A stretch of DNA of 45,572 bases from Aequorivita sp. (GTDB lineage Bacteria; Bacteroidota; Bacteroidia; Flavobacteriales; Flavobacteriaceae), in contig JAUYGY010000029.1 of assembly GCA_030690315.1 (NCBI GenBank), positions 1 through 45,572 on the forward strand, read 5' to 3'. Position numbers and translations under genes: made by a program. The notes under the pieces were generated by a model. It was not told the origin of the DNA. It saw only the letters and a program-made list of their open reading frames with translations, and searched no databases. Of this stretch, positions 5,816 to 14,598 are shown in pieces (within the stretch, counting starts at the first letter, position 1; each line of letters begins with the position of its first letter).

Positions 5816-7705
5816 ATGAAATTAGAAAAATTAACGATTAAAAATTATAGATGCTATAAAGATGAAACCATATTTAAAGTTGATGACTTAAACTGCTTAA
5901 TTGGAAAAAATGATGCTGGAAAGTCAACCATTATGGAAGCTTTGGACGCCTTTTTCAATGACAATATTGATGCTGGTGATTTGTCGACAAATAGTGATGG
6001 AACTGATATAGAAATCACTTGTGAATTTTCTGGAATACCAGATACTTTGATACTTGATACGTCGATTAATACTAGTCCAGAAGAAGAAGGGATACTTAAT
6101 GAGGTAGGAAACCTTGAGATTGTAAGAGTTTTTAAGGTTGGAAAAACAGTGGGAAAATCTGTTTTTCTTAATGCATACAATTATACTCATCCTGAATTAT
6201 CCAATCTTTTAGAATTAAAAAATGGAACTCTCAAAGCAAAAGCGGTAGAGTTAGATGTCGATTTAACTGGAGTAACTAAAACTAAAAACCCGCCTATTCG
6301 TATAGCATTTAGAAATCATTTTGGCAGAGAAAAAGCTAATTCAAGGATAAAAGTAGAAGGAAGTCTCACTACAGAAAACAATTTAAAAGATGTTTGGGGT
6401 AAACTTAAGGCAATGTTACCTATTTACTCTCTGTTCAAAGTTGATAAAAGTCTTGATGATAAAGATGGCGACGTTCAAGACCCGATGAAAAGTGCAGTTG
6501 AAGAAACGTTAGCAATTGATGCAATACAAGTCAAACTTCAGGAAATTGAAGATATGGTTAGAGAACAATCTACAGCAGTTGCAGATAATATTATCAAAAA
6601 GCTCACTGAAATTGACGCTTCACTTGCAGAAACTTTAAAGTCTGATTTGAGAAAACAACCTAACTGGAAAGGTTTATTTGATCTTACGCTTTTTAATGAC
6701 GAAGGAATACCGCTAAATAAAAGAGGAAGTGGCGTGCGTAGATTAGTGCTATTGAGCTTTTTTCAAGCACAAGCAGAAAAAAGAAAAGCAGAAAAGAACG
6801 CACCAGCCATAATTTATGCTATAGAAGAGCCAGAAACGTCACAGCATCCTAACCATCAAATGTTACTTATTCAATCACTCATTGAATTGAGTGAAAGTGA
6901 AAACACACAAGTCTTTTTTACTTCGCATAGTGCAAACTTGGTTAAAGAAATTCCCATACAGTCGTTAAGATATGTTGTGAAAGATGAAGATAATTTAACA
7001 ATTCAAAACGCGTGGAATTTTGAAACTGAAGAAGAGATTCAAGAAACTATTGATGCGGTAATAAAAACTTTAGGTATTCTTCCCAATCCAAAAGATTCTA
7101 TCAGAGTATTAGTCTATGTTGAAGGGAACAATGATGTTTTAGCATTAAAGCGCTATAGTGCGATTTATGTAAATGAAGGTGAGGGAACAATAAATTTAAG
7201 TGATGAAAGTATTGGTTGGGTAATAACAGGTGGCTCTTCACTAAAACATTATGTTGAGAATAGTTATTTGTCTGGATTGGGCAAACCAGAAGTTCATATT
7301 TATGATGGAGACGAAGCCAGTTATATTCAAGCAGTAGCAGAAATAAATGGAAAGGATAATCCCACGAAAGTTGGTTTTAATACATCACGTCGGGAACTTG
7401 AAAACTATTTACACCATGATGCGATTAATGAGGCATATACGGCAAATGGAACTCAATGTGAATTAACGATAATTGATGTTCAAGATGATGTTCCCACATT
7501 AGTTGCAGATCATACTTTTACACTTAGTGGCGGTAATTGGGCTGTATTGGATGTTATAAAACAAAAAGAAAAATCAGATAAAAAAAAGAAGTTATTAAAC
7601 ACTCAAGCTGTGGAACAAATGACAATTGCCAGATTAAAAGAGAATGCTGGATATGATGAAATTAAATCTTGGCTTATACAGATTGAAGCTTCTTCAAAAT
7701 TATAA
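5816..7705 (+). CDS. AAA ATPase-TOPRIM (OLD-family-like) nuclease in the R-M operon
   Basis: A 629-aa protein with an SMC/ABC-type ATPase followed by a TOPRIM nuclease. Walker A is GKNDAGKST (30-38). The signature-like region GSGVRRLVLLSFF comes next, then Walker B IIYAIEEPE (about 332-341) and the switch His in FFTSHSANL (about 366-374). The TOPRIM acidic motif is in VYVEGNNDVLAL (about 435-446), the DxD-type motif is YDGDE (about 495-500), and RRELENYL follows (about 525-532). This is the plan of OLD-family nucleases such as Gabija GajA and of PARIS-type ATPase/TOPRIM pairs. No UvrD-like partner (GajB) adjoins it. It lies 11 bases after hsdS and 3 before hsdR. Its DNA is visibly more AT-rich than hsdM or hsdR, suggesting separate acquisition. 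Likely a second defence nuclease. Confidence 0.85.
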   Translation: MKLEKLTIKNYRCYKDETIFKVDDLNCLIGKNDAGKSTIMEALDAFFNDNIDAGDLSTNSDGTDIEITCEFSGIPDTLILDTSINTSPEEEGILNEVGNLEIVRVFKVGKTVGKSVFLNAYNYTHPELSNLLELKNGTLKAKAVELDVDLTGVTKTKNPPIRIAFRNHFGREKANSRIKVEGSLTTENNLKDVWGKLKAMLPIYSLFKVDKSLDDKDGDVQDPMKSAVEETLAIDAIQVKLQEIEDMVREQSTAVADNIIKKLTEIDASLAETLKSDLRKQPNWKGLFDLTLFNDEGIPLNKRGSGVRRLVLLSFFQAQAEKRKAEKNAPAIIYAIEEPETSQHPNHQMLLIQSLIELSESENTQVFFTSHSANLVKEIPIQSLRYVVKDEDNLTIQNAWNFETEEEIQETIDAVIKTLGILPNPKDSIRVLVYVEGNNDVLALKRYSAIYVNEGEGTINLSDESIGWVITGGSSLKHYVENSYLSGLGKPEVHIYDGDEASYIQAVAEINGKDNPTKVGFNTSRRELENYLHHDAINEAYTANGTQCELTIIDVQDDVPTLVADHTFTLSGGNWAVLDVIKQKEKSDKKKKLLNTQAVEQMTIARLKENAGYDEIKSWLIQIEASSKL

Positions 7706-7708
7706 GAA

Positions 7709-10700
7709 ATGATAATAAGTTACACCGAATCCCAAGACTCCCAAACCCCAGCCCTAAACCTCCTCCAAAAGTTAGGCTGGCAATACATTTCCCCAGAGCA
7801 AACCCTAAAGGAGCGGGATGGGTTGTTTACTGGAGTTTTGTTGGAAATCATACTGGCAAACCAACTAAGCAGGATAAACAGTTTTGAGTATAAGGGCGAT
7901 AGCTATAAATTTTCCACAGGCAGCATACAGGCGGCCATCAATGCCTTAAAGTCCGTTCCGGACGAAGGCCTGTCCCGCACCAACGAAAAAGTGTATGACC
8001 TGCTCACTTTGGGCAAAAGCTTTACCGAGACCATACAGGGAGACAGCAAAGGATTTACCCTAAAATACATTGACTGGGAAAACATAGAGAACAACGTTTT
8101 CCACGTAACCGAGGAATTTGAGGTAGAGGGCATAAACGGCAAACGCCGCCCGGACTTGGTGCTGTTCGTAAACGGGATTCCGTTTGTTGTGATTGAAAAC
8201 AAACGTAGGGATAAAAATGAATCCATAGATGAAGCCATCTCGCAAATGTTGCGCAACCAACGGAAGGAGGGGGGTATTCCGCGCTTGTTCTATTTTGCGC
8301 AACTCTTGTTAGCGGTGCACCCCAACGAAGTAAAATACGGCACCACGGGAACCCCGGCCAAGTTCTGGAGCGTGTGGAAAGAGGACAATGAAAAGCAGGT
8401 CCAAAAGTTTCTTAAAAAGGAATTGGAGCAGCTTCCTGCAGAAGACAGGTTACCCACCCAACAGGATTTAAGCTTGCATGCACTTTGCAGCCCTAAAAGG
8501 GTTATGGAGCTTGCCTACAAATACATAGTGTTTGATGGCCCCATAAAAAAAATATGCCGGTACCAGCAATATTTTGCCGTGCAGGATACGATGGAGCGGG
8601 TAAAACAAAGGGATGCCAACGACAACCGAAAAGGGGGAGTTATATGGCATACCACAGGTAGTGGGAAGTCCTTGACCATGGTGATGCTTTCCAAAGCCCT
8701 GGCACTGGATCCAGACATTCAGAACCCAAGGGTTGTGATAGTCACGGACAGGATAAATTTGGACAAGCAGATATTTAAAACTTTTCAGAGTTGCGGAAAA
8801 CTGGTAAAAAAAGCACAAAGTGGCAACCACTTAACCGAACTGCTGAAAGACAAGGGCAATGAGATAATCACCACCATAATTGATAAGTTTCAGGTGGCCT
8901 CAAACAGGGTTAAGCTAAAAGACTCACAAAACATTTTTGTGCTGGTTGACGAGAGCCACCGTAGCAATTACGGCAGTGCCCACGCAAGTATGAAAAAGAT
9001 TTTGCCCAATGCCTCCTATATTGGGTTTACGGGTACGCCATTGATGAAAACCGAGAAAAGCACCGCCCGTAAATTTGGGGGCTTTATCCATAAATACACC
9101 ATAGACCAGGCCGTAAAGGATGGGGCGGTCCTGCCTTTGCTTTACGAAGGCCGTTCTGCCAAGTTAAGAATCAATAAAGAACAAATAGACAAAGGCTTTG
9201 AGCGGTTGGCAAAGCCCTTGGGCGAAGAGGCACAGAAGGATTTGAAAAAGAAGTTTTCTTCTATCTCAAAGATTTATGAATCAGACAGTGTGGTGGAAGA
9301 AATAGCCTACGATATTTCAAAACACTATACATCCAACTGGCAAGGCACGAAGGCAAAAGCACAGCTTGCCGTGCCAAAGATTGATGTAGCCATTAAATAC
9401 CAAAAGTACTTTGAAACGCAGACAGATCCGGCATTAAAAATAAATACCCGTGTGGTCTTTACCCCCCCGGACAGCCGAAAGGACAATGAAGATGTATGGC
9501 AGGAATCAAGTTCAGACTCGCGAAATTATTGGGAGGGGCTTATGAAACAGTTCCGCGATCAGGATACGTATGAGAATTATGTTGTGGACAAGTTCACCGA
9601 TCCCGAAGATACGGAGGTGGAAATGATTATAGTGGTAAGTAAACTATTGACTGGTTTTGATGCCCCCGTGAACACCTTGCTCTACTTGGCAAAACCTTTA
9701 AAAGGACATAATTTGTTACAAGCCATTGCAAGGGTAAACCGCCTCTTTGAAGGAAAGGAATTCGGTTACATTATTGATTATGTGGGCGTATTGGGGAAGC
9801 TGGATGAAGCCTTGACCGAATACAGTGCACTGGAAGATTTTGAGGAAGACGATTTGTTGAATGCGGTGGCAGATATGAGTGAGGAGGTGCGGAAAGTGCC
9901 CCTGCATCACGCTGAGGTGTGGGATATTTTTAAAGGCGTTAAAAACAAGGAAGACATCGAGGCGTTGGAGCGCTGTATTGCCCAAAAAGACGTGCGGGAC
10001 CAATTTTATGAAGCCCTGTCGCAATTTGCAAGAACGCTGCAAGTGGCCATGGCTTCTGATACGTTTTACGAGGAATTCACCACCCCGCAAATAGCGTTTT
10101 ATAAAGCAGAACTTAAAAAGCTGCAAAGTCTTCGGGTTTCGGTAATGTACCGGTATGCCGAGATAGTTTCCTATAAGGAATATGAGCCAAGGGTTAAGAA
10201 ATTATTGGATACATACGTGAATGCATACGAGATCGTCGAGATAACGAGGGACGTTAATATTTTCGATAAAAACATGGTAGAAGAGGCTTTGGAAACTTAT
10301 GGAAAAACCCCGGCATCCAAAGCAGATTTCATTGCCCACCGGATGAAAAAGGTGATTACGGAAAATATGGAAAAGGATGAAGCTTATTATAAAAAATTCT
10401 CAGACCTTATTGAACAGACCATAAACGATTTCCACGAAGGCCGATTAATTGAAAAGGACTATTTGGAAAGTATCAATAAAATACGCAATGATTTTGATAA
10501 AGGCCATCAAGAAGGCATCCCCGAATTAGTAAAGGACCGTCCGGAGGCCAGAGCCATTTTTGGGGCTATTACCCAAGTAATAAAGGAGAAACACGGAAAA
10601 GAGGTTAGTGCAAATATTCAGGAGAAATTGGCGATAGCGGGTATTGATATCACAAAAATCATTGAGAAGCTGACCATACGGGATTGGAAAAGGAATCTGG

Positions 10701-10837
10701 ATATACAGAACAAAATGGAAAATGCGATAGAAGATTATTTGATGGAGCATCGTAAAGACTTAGGAGTTTCCATAAATTTTGAGGAGATAGACATCATCCT
10801 TGCAAAATGTTTGAAAGTTGCCAAAAACAATTATTGA
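7709..10837 (+). CDS. hsdR: Type I restriction endonuclease subunit R
   Basis: A 1042-aa HsdR: an N-terminal PD-(D/E)xK nuclease with RRPDLVLF (Asp149) and VIENK (Glu163-x-Lys165). An SF2 translocase follows with Walker A TTGSGKS (315-321), motif II DESH (414-417), motif III GFTGTP, and the motif V/VI segment LLTGFDAPVNTLLYLAKPLK to AIARVNRLF. The C-terminal helical part (about 760-1040) should bind the methylase core. On unmethylated targets the enzyme pumps DNA and cuts at a distance. All catalytic residues look intact and the length is normal. It starts 3 bases after the OLD-like gene, and its TGA overlaps the ATG of the next gene (TGATG). Confidence 0.96.
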   Translation: MIISYTESQDSQTPALNLLQKLGWQYISPEQTLKERDGLFTGVLLEIILANQLSRINSFEYKGDSYKFSTGSIQAAINALKSVPDEGLSRTNEKVYDLLTLGKSFTETIQGDSKGFTLKYIDWENIENNVFHVTEEFEVEGINGKRRPDLVLFVNGIPFVVIENKRRDKNESIDEAISQMLRNQRKEGGIPRLFYFAQLLLAVHPNEVKYGTTGTPAKFWSVWKEDNEKQVQKFLKKELEQLPAEDRLPTQQDLSLHALCSPKRVMELAYKYIVFDGPIKKICRYQQYFAVQDTMERVKQRDANDNRKGGVIWHTTGSGKSLTMVMLSKALALDPDIQNPRVVIVTDRINLDKQIFKTFQSCGKLVKKAQSGNHLTELLKDKGNEIITTIIDKFQVASNRVKLKDSQNIFVLVDESHRSNYGSAHASMKKILPNASYIGFTGTPLMKTEKSTARKFGGFIHKYTIDQAVKDGAVLPLLYEGRSAKLRINKEQIDKGFERLAKPLGEEAQKDLKKKFSSISKIYESDSVVEEIAYDISKHYTSNWQGTKAKAQLAVPKIDVAIKYQKYFETQTDPALKINTRVVFTPPDSRKDNEDVWQESSSDSRNYWEGLMKQFRDQDTYENYVVDKFTDPEDTEVEMIIVVSKLLTGFDAPVNTLLYLAKPLKGHNLLQAIARVNRLFEGKEFGYIIDYVGVLGKLDEALTEYSALEDFEEDDLLNAVADMSEEVRKVPLHHAEVWDIFKGVKNKEDIEALERCIAQKDVRDQFYEALSQFARTLQVAMASDTFYEEFTTPQIAFYKAELKKLQSLRVSVMYRYAEIVSYKEYEPRVKKLLDTYVNAYEIVEITRDVNIFDKNMVEEALETYGKTPASKADFIAHRMKKVITENMEKDEAYYKKFSDLIEQTINDFHEGRLIEKDYLESINKIRNDFDKGHQEGIPELVKDRPEARAIFGAITQVIKEKHGKEVSANIQEKLAIAGIDITKIIEKLTIRDWKRNLDIQNKMENAIEDYLMEHRKDLGVSINFEEIDIILAKCLKVAKNNY

Positions 10838-11535
10838 TGGACAGTGTACAATACGGTTCCAAAACCATTGACTTTAAGATAAAAAGAGCTGTCCGCAAGA
10901 CCTTGGCAATTGAGGTGCATCCCGACAGCAGCGTTCAGCTGATAGCCCCGGAAAACTCCACCGTGGAAGAACTGAAGAATAAGGTGCTGCACCGAGGGAA
11001 GTGGATTGTTAAACAGCAGGCTTATTTTGAGGCGTTTCTTCCTACCACACCCAAACGCGAATATGTGTCTGGAGAAAGTCACTATTATCTCGGTAGGCGT
11101 TATATGCTAAAAGTCAAGCAAGGTGGTGATACTAGCGTAAAACTAAAAGCCGGAGAAATAGTAGTTACACTTAAGCCCAACGAGCATGAAAAAGTGAAGG
11201 AAGTGTTGGCGGCTTGGTACTATACCCATGCCAAACGAAAGTTTGAAAGTGTAATGGCATTGGCGGTAGAAAAATTCAGTGCTGAAAAGATAGAAAACCA
11301 GCCCATTGTAATCAAGAGAATGAACCGAAGATGGGGGAGCTGTACGCCAGAAGGTAAAATTATTTTAAACCCAGAGCTTATAAAAGCGAATGCAAAATGT
11401 ATCGAGTATGTCATAACCCATGAATTATGTCACTTGATAATAGCTTCGCATAATAAAGAATTCTATAAGCTATTAAGTGAAAAAATGCCCGATTGGGAGA
11501 ATTGGAAAATGAAACTGGAAAAGTTGTTGTCATAG
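10837..11535 (+). CDS. YgjP/SprT-like zinc metallopeptidase of the type I R-M operon
   Basis: A 232-aa DUF45 (YgjP-like) metallopeptidase. It carries the zinc site HELCH in YVITHELCHLIIASH, with a downstream acidic/His ligand region, and the conserved RRWGSC motif. Start: the ATG at 10837 overlaps the hsdR stop (TGATG), indicating translational coupling; an in-frame ATG at 10807 lies within hsdR and is less likely. Such genes very often sit directly after hsdR in type I loci, where their role is unknown; control of HsdR turnover is one idea (inference). The operon ends here, and the next 100 bases lead into a dispersed repeat. Confidence 0.88.
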   Translation: MDSVQYGSKTIDFKIKRAVRKTLAIEVHPDSSVQLIAPENSTVEELKNKVLHRGKWIVKQQAYFEAFLPTTPKREYVSGESHYYLGRRYMLKVKQGGDTSVKLKAGEIVVTLKPNEHEKVKEVLAAWYYTHAKRKFESVMALAVEKFSAEKIENQPIVIKRMNRRWGSCTPEGKIILNPELIKANAKCIEYVITHELCHLIIASHNKEFYKLLSEKMPDWENWKMKLEKLLS

Positions 11536-11638
11536 TATTAATTATTCTAGGTACAACTAGCAATAATCTTTTGCGGTAAAAGCGTTGAGCTTGTGGAGAT
11601 ATTTGCGTTTTTTGGTTATTAGTTGTCGGTTGTTTGAC

Positions 11639-11658
11639 CACGAATACACGAATTGTTT
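11639..11658 (+). repeat. Dispersed 20-bp repeat, copy 4
   Basis: Identical to 488-507 and in the same orientation. The two copies bracket the whole R-M operon (about 11.1 kb). Confidence 0.85.
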
Positions 11659-11799
11659 TTTGTTGTTCGTTGCCGGTAGTCGGTTATTGATGTGTTTTTT
11701 TAATAAGTTTTTTATTTTTTGGATATATACATATATATTGCGCCTGATAAACAAGCCTCTATGTTTCTTGTTTTAAAATTTTAACGCTAACCAAATCTT

Positions 11800-14175
11800 A
11801 TGAAATATTTACTACTTGCCCTAAGTTTACTTTTCTCTTTTACTGCCAGTGCACAGATCGTGAATATACCCGATGCCAATTTTAAGACTGCGTTGTTGAA
11901 CCATAACCCTATAATTGATACCAATGCGGATGGGGAAATACAGGTTAGTGAGGCGGAGGCGGTTCCGTTTTTAAATGTACAAAGCAAGAGCATCAGTAAT
12001 ATGACGGGAATTGAAGCTTTTATAAATTTAATTACTTTAACCTGTACTTATAATTCAATTACATCACTCGACGTTTCTCAATGCCCATTGCTCACAGATT
12101 TGTATTGTGGAGGAAATGAACTTACAGGCATTGATGTGTCTCAAAATTTGAATTTACAGATTTTATATGCATTTACCAATCAACTTACAGATATTGATTT
12201 AGGCAATAATATAAATTTGGAGGAAATAATTATAGCACAAAATCAGTTTACATCTTTAGATATATCACAAAACCCTAACTTGACTTACTTAGATTTTTCA
12301 ACAAATAATCTAAACAGTATAGATATTTCAAATAATCCAGACCTGTTATCTATCCGTGGATTTAATAATCAACTGTCTAATATAGATGTTTCGAATAAAC
12401 CTCTCCTTCAGCAACTATTAGTTAACGCAAATGATCTTACGAGCATTGATGTTTCACAAAATCCTGAGCTTGTTATTTTGACTTGTGGAGACAATCCAAT
12501 ATCCTCTATAGATGTTACGCAAAATACTGATTTAAAAGGTATAGAATTCTCAAATACATTAATATCTGAAATAGATTTAAGTAGTAATCCATTATTGTGT
12601 GGAGTAGTGGGTAATAATAATTTCTCCTTAACCTATGTCAATATCAAGAGTGGTAATAATTTAGAACTGACAAACAGTAATTGTTATGCAAGTTATTTTA
12701 TGGATAGCAGCTTAAACCTTTTGAACAATCCAAATTTACAATTCGTTTGTGTTGATGATGCCAACTTTGCCGCAGCTAATTTTACCGAAGTTTCCCCAAA
12801 TGCAACTTTTATAGATAATTGCACAATAGCCAACGGCGATCTAAACCATATAGTAGGTACCGTAATCTATGATGATGAAAACAACGGCTGTGATGGGGGC
12901 GATGCTGGGGTTGGTGGGCTGCTTGTAAACACTACGGACGGCACAAACAACTTTACTACTACTACGATAAATACTGGAAATTACAATCTCACCGTGGCAG
13001 AGAATACCTATACCACTACCGTTTTGGGGCTTTCGCCTTATTTTTCATTGAGTCCTGCACAGGCTGTGGATACGTTTGTTGGCTTTAACCAGACCGAGAT
13101 TGCTGATTTTTGTATCGCGCCAACCACCACCGCCAATGACCTTGCGATAACCCTTGTGCCATTAAACGCTGCCCGTCCCGGATTTGAGGCACGGTATCAA
13201 TTGGTTTATGAAAATATTGGAACAACCCAACTGAGCGGGAACGTGGAACTGGATTTTGATGGGGCACTGGTGAGTTTTGTGGAGGCAACGCCCACGGAAA
13301 CTTCCGCTAGCGGAACTACCATTTCTTGGGATTACAATAATCTAAACCCCTTTGAAACAAGAAGCATTGAAGTGATTTTTGAAGTAGAACAGCCCCCAAT
13401 TGTGGAAGCTGGCGATGTGCTGCCATATATAGCGAGAGTTAATCCAGTGAGTGGCGATGCCGCTCCGGATGATAATGTTTTTGAGCTGAACCAAGTAGCT
13501 GTAAACAGTTTTGACCCCAACGATAAGCAGGTGCTGGAGGGCTATCAAGTGCTAATTGAAAATGCCGATGAATATCTGCATTATGTAGTGCGTTTCCAGA
13601 ATATGGGAACTGCCAGTGCCATCAACGTTCGGGTGCAGGACGCGCTGGATGAAAAGCTGGATTGGACAACATTAAAAGTCTTGGATGCAAGCCACGCTAT
13701 GGAAACACAACTTGTGAACCGCACGATTGATTTTATTTTTGACGACATCAACCTGCCCACGGCCACCTCCGATCCTGAGGGCAGCCAAGGGTTTGTTGCT
13801 TTTAAGGTGAAGCCGCTTCCAACTATTCAATTGGATGATGTAGTGGCGAACGCTGCGGATATTTACTTTGACTTTAATGCGGCAATTGTTACAAATACCG
13901 TTTTTACCAGGTTTGTTGATGAGTTAGGAGTTTCTGATTTTGAAACTTTAAAGGTGATCGCCTATCCCAATCCTGCCAACAATATTCTGAACATTCATGC
14001 TGAAGGTTCTATTTCTACAATTGAAATAATGAACTTGCTTGGGCAGACTTTGCTTACTTCCAAAGGGAACAGTAAGCGGGAACAAATTGATATTTCTGGG
14101 TTGAGTGCCGGGAATTATTTTGTGAAGGTTGTTGTTGGGGATCAGGCTATGGTTATGCGGGTGGTTGTTTATTAA
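11800..14175 (+). CDS. Secreted leucine-rich-repeat protein with T9SS sorting domain
   Basis: A 791-aa exported protein. Residues 1-18 are a Sec signal peptide (LLFSFTASAQ). DTNADGEIQVSE at 40-51 fits the EF-hand calcium loop pattern. Residues about 60-310 are bacterial LRRs with a unit near 21-22 residues (LTxIDVSQNPxLxxLxxxxNxL). A beta-sandwich region follows, then a DUF7619-type domain (about 568-705, opening FDPNDKQV). The type IX sorting domain is at 715-791, beginning AYPNPANN and ending GNYFVKVVVGDQAMVMRVVVY. It would cross the outer membrane by T9SS and be surface-anchored or released. The C-terminal half is shared with the next gene. Adhesion or protein binding is plausible but unproven. 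Confidence 0.9.
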   Translation: MKYLLLALSLLFSFTASAQIVNIPDANFKTALLNHNPIIDTNADGEIQVSEAEAVPFLNVQSKSISNMTGIEAFINLITLTCTYNSITSLDVSQCPLLTDLYCGGNELTGIDVSQNLNLQILYAFTNQLTDIDLGNNINLEEIIIAQNQFTSLDISQNPNLTYLDFSTNNLNSIDISNNPDLLSIRGFNNQLSNIDVSNKPLLQQLLVNANDLTSIDVSQNPELVILTCGDNPISSIDVTQNTDLKGIEFSNTLISEIDLSSNPLLCGVVGNNNFSLTYVNIKSGNNLELTNSNCYASYFMDSSLNLLNNPNLQFVCVDDANFAAANFTEVSPNATFIDNCTIANGDLNHIVGTVIYDDENNGCDGGDAGVGGLLVNTTDGTNNFTTTTINTGNYNLTVAENTYTTTVLGLSPYFSLSPAQAVDTFVGFNQTEIADFCIAPTTTANDLAITLVPLNAARPGFEARYQLVYENIGTTQLSGNVELDFDGALVSFVEATPTETSASGTTISWDYNNLNPFETRSIEVIFEVEQPPIVEAGDVLPYIARVNPVSGDAAPDDNVFELNQVAVNSFDPNDKQVLEGYQVLIENADEYLHYVVRFQNMGTASAINVRVQDALDEKLDWTTLKVLDASHAMETQLVNRTIDFIFDDINLPTATSDPEGSQGFVAFKVKPLPTIQLDDVVANAADIYFDFNAAIVTNTVFTRFVDELGVSDFETLKVIAYPNPANNILNIHAEGSISTIEIMNLLGQTLLTSKGNSKREQIDISGLSAGNYFVKVVVGDQAMVMRVVVY

Positions 14176-14277
14176 TAGTTAGTAATGGGGTTTTGGGTTT
14201 TTAGTTTTAGCTCATTTGCCCAGCTACTCTTCGGGCACCTCTCCCTTTCTGGGTGGGGAGCATCCACCCCGAATTGG

Positions 14278-14316
14278 GGGGATTATTTTGTTAGGGTTGT
14301 TGTTGGGGTTGATTAA
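14278..14316 (+). pseudogene. Vestige of a third T9SS C-terminal tail
   Basis: The frame from 14278 reads GDYFVRVVVGVD then stop (TAA 14314-14316). It matches the GNYFVKVVVGDQ end of the upstream gene (about 14110-14148) and the GNYFVKVVVGEA end of the downstream one, at both DNA and protein level. Nothing recognisable remains upstream in this frame. Confidence 0.55.
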
Positions 14317-14472
14317 TTTATTTTTTTGATTATGTAATTTTCAAAACCACTTAATTGTTTTTAACAAAAAAATAATATATAGTAACTGGATTTACTTCTT
14401 TTTATTTATTGAGAAATTAAATATTAACTAAACCCGTTGTGCATTTTGATGAATAACAATTAATTTTAGTAA

Positions 14473-14519
14473 AAATTTCAAGTTTTTACCTCTTATCCTA
14501 AAGGAAGAACTTGAAATTT
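14473..14519. repeat. Conserved-loop hairpin C
   Basis: AAATTTCAAGTT (14473-14484) pairs perfectly with AACTTGAAATTT (14508-14519). The 23-nt loop contains TTTACCTCTTATCCTAAAGG, a diverged version of the common loop. Its last bases overlap the first arm of hairpin D. Confidence 0.75.
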
Positions 14520-14561
14520 CATCGATATTCCCTTTAGGGTTAGGGTAAAAATCGATGAAAT
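14516..14561. repeat. Conserved-loop hairpin D (inverted)
   Basis: ATTTCATCGAT (14516-14526) pairs perfectly with ATCGATGAAAT (14551-14561). Read on the minus strand, the loop is TTTTACCCTAACCCTAAAGG then GAAT, nearly identical to hairpin B's loop but in the opposite orientation. Confidence 0.8.
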
Positions 14562-14598
14562 ACTCAAAATGCACAACGGGTTAACTAACTAAAATTAT

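Larger units (their letters stand above)
14424..14588. mobile_element. MITE-like nested inverted-repeat element
   Basis: AACCCGTTGTGCATTTTGA (14431-14449) is a perfect 19-bp inverted match to 14564-14582. The structure is bounded by TTAACTAA direct repeats (14424-14431 and 14581-14588), as a target-site duplication would be, though these overlap the arm ends by one or two bases. Inside lie hairpins C and D, which carry the conserved loop in opposite orientations. There is no coding capacity, so a non-autonomous element is the simplest reading. Confidence 0.55.
14176..14598. other. Spacer with T9SS-tail vestige and nested inverted-repeat element
   Basis: 423 bases without a complete gene. In order they hold a G/C-rich patch (14225-14280) with short inverted segments such as GGGTGGGGAGCATCCACCCC, a 12-codon T9SS-tail vestige (14278-14316), AT-rich DNA, and the nested inverted-repeat element (14424-14588). 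The next gene starts 10 bases after that element. Confidence 0.8.

Noticed and set aside
5816..7705. Calling the ATPase-TOPRIM gene a Gabija GajA
   Set aside because: No GajB/UvrD-like helicase gene is adjacent; the neighbours are R-M genes, so only the broader OLD-like label is supported.
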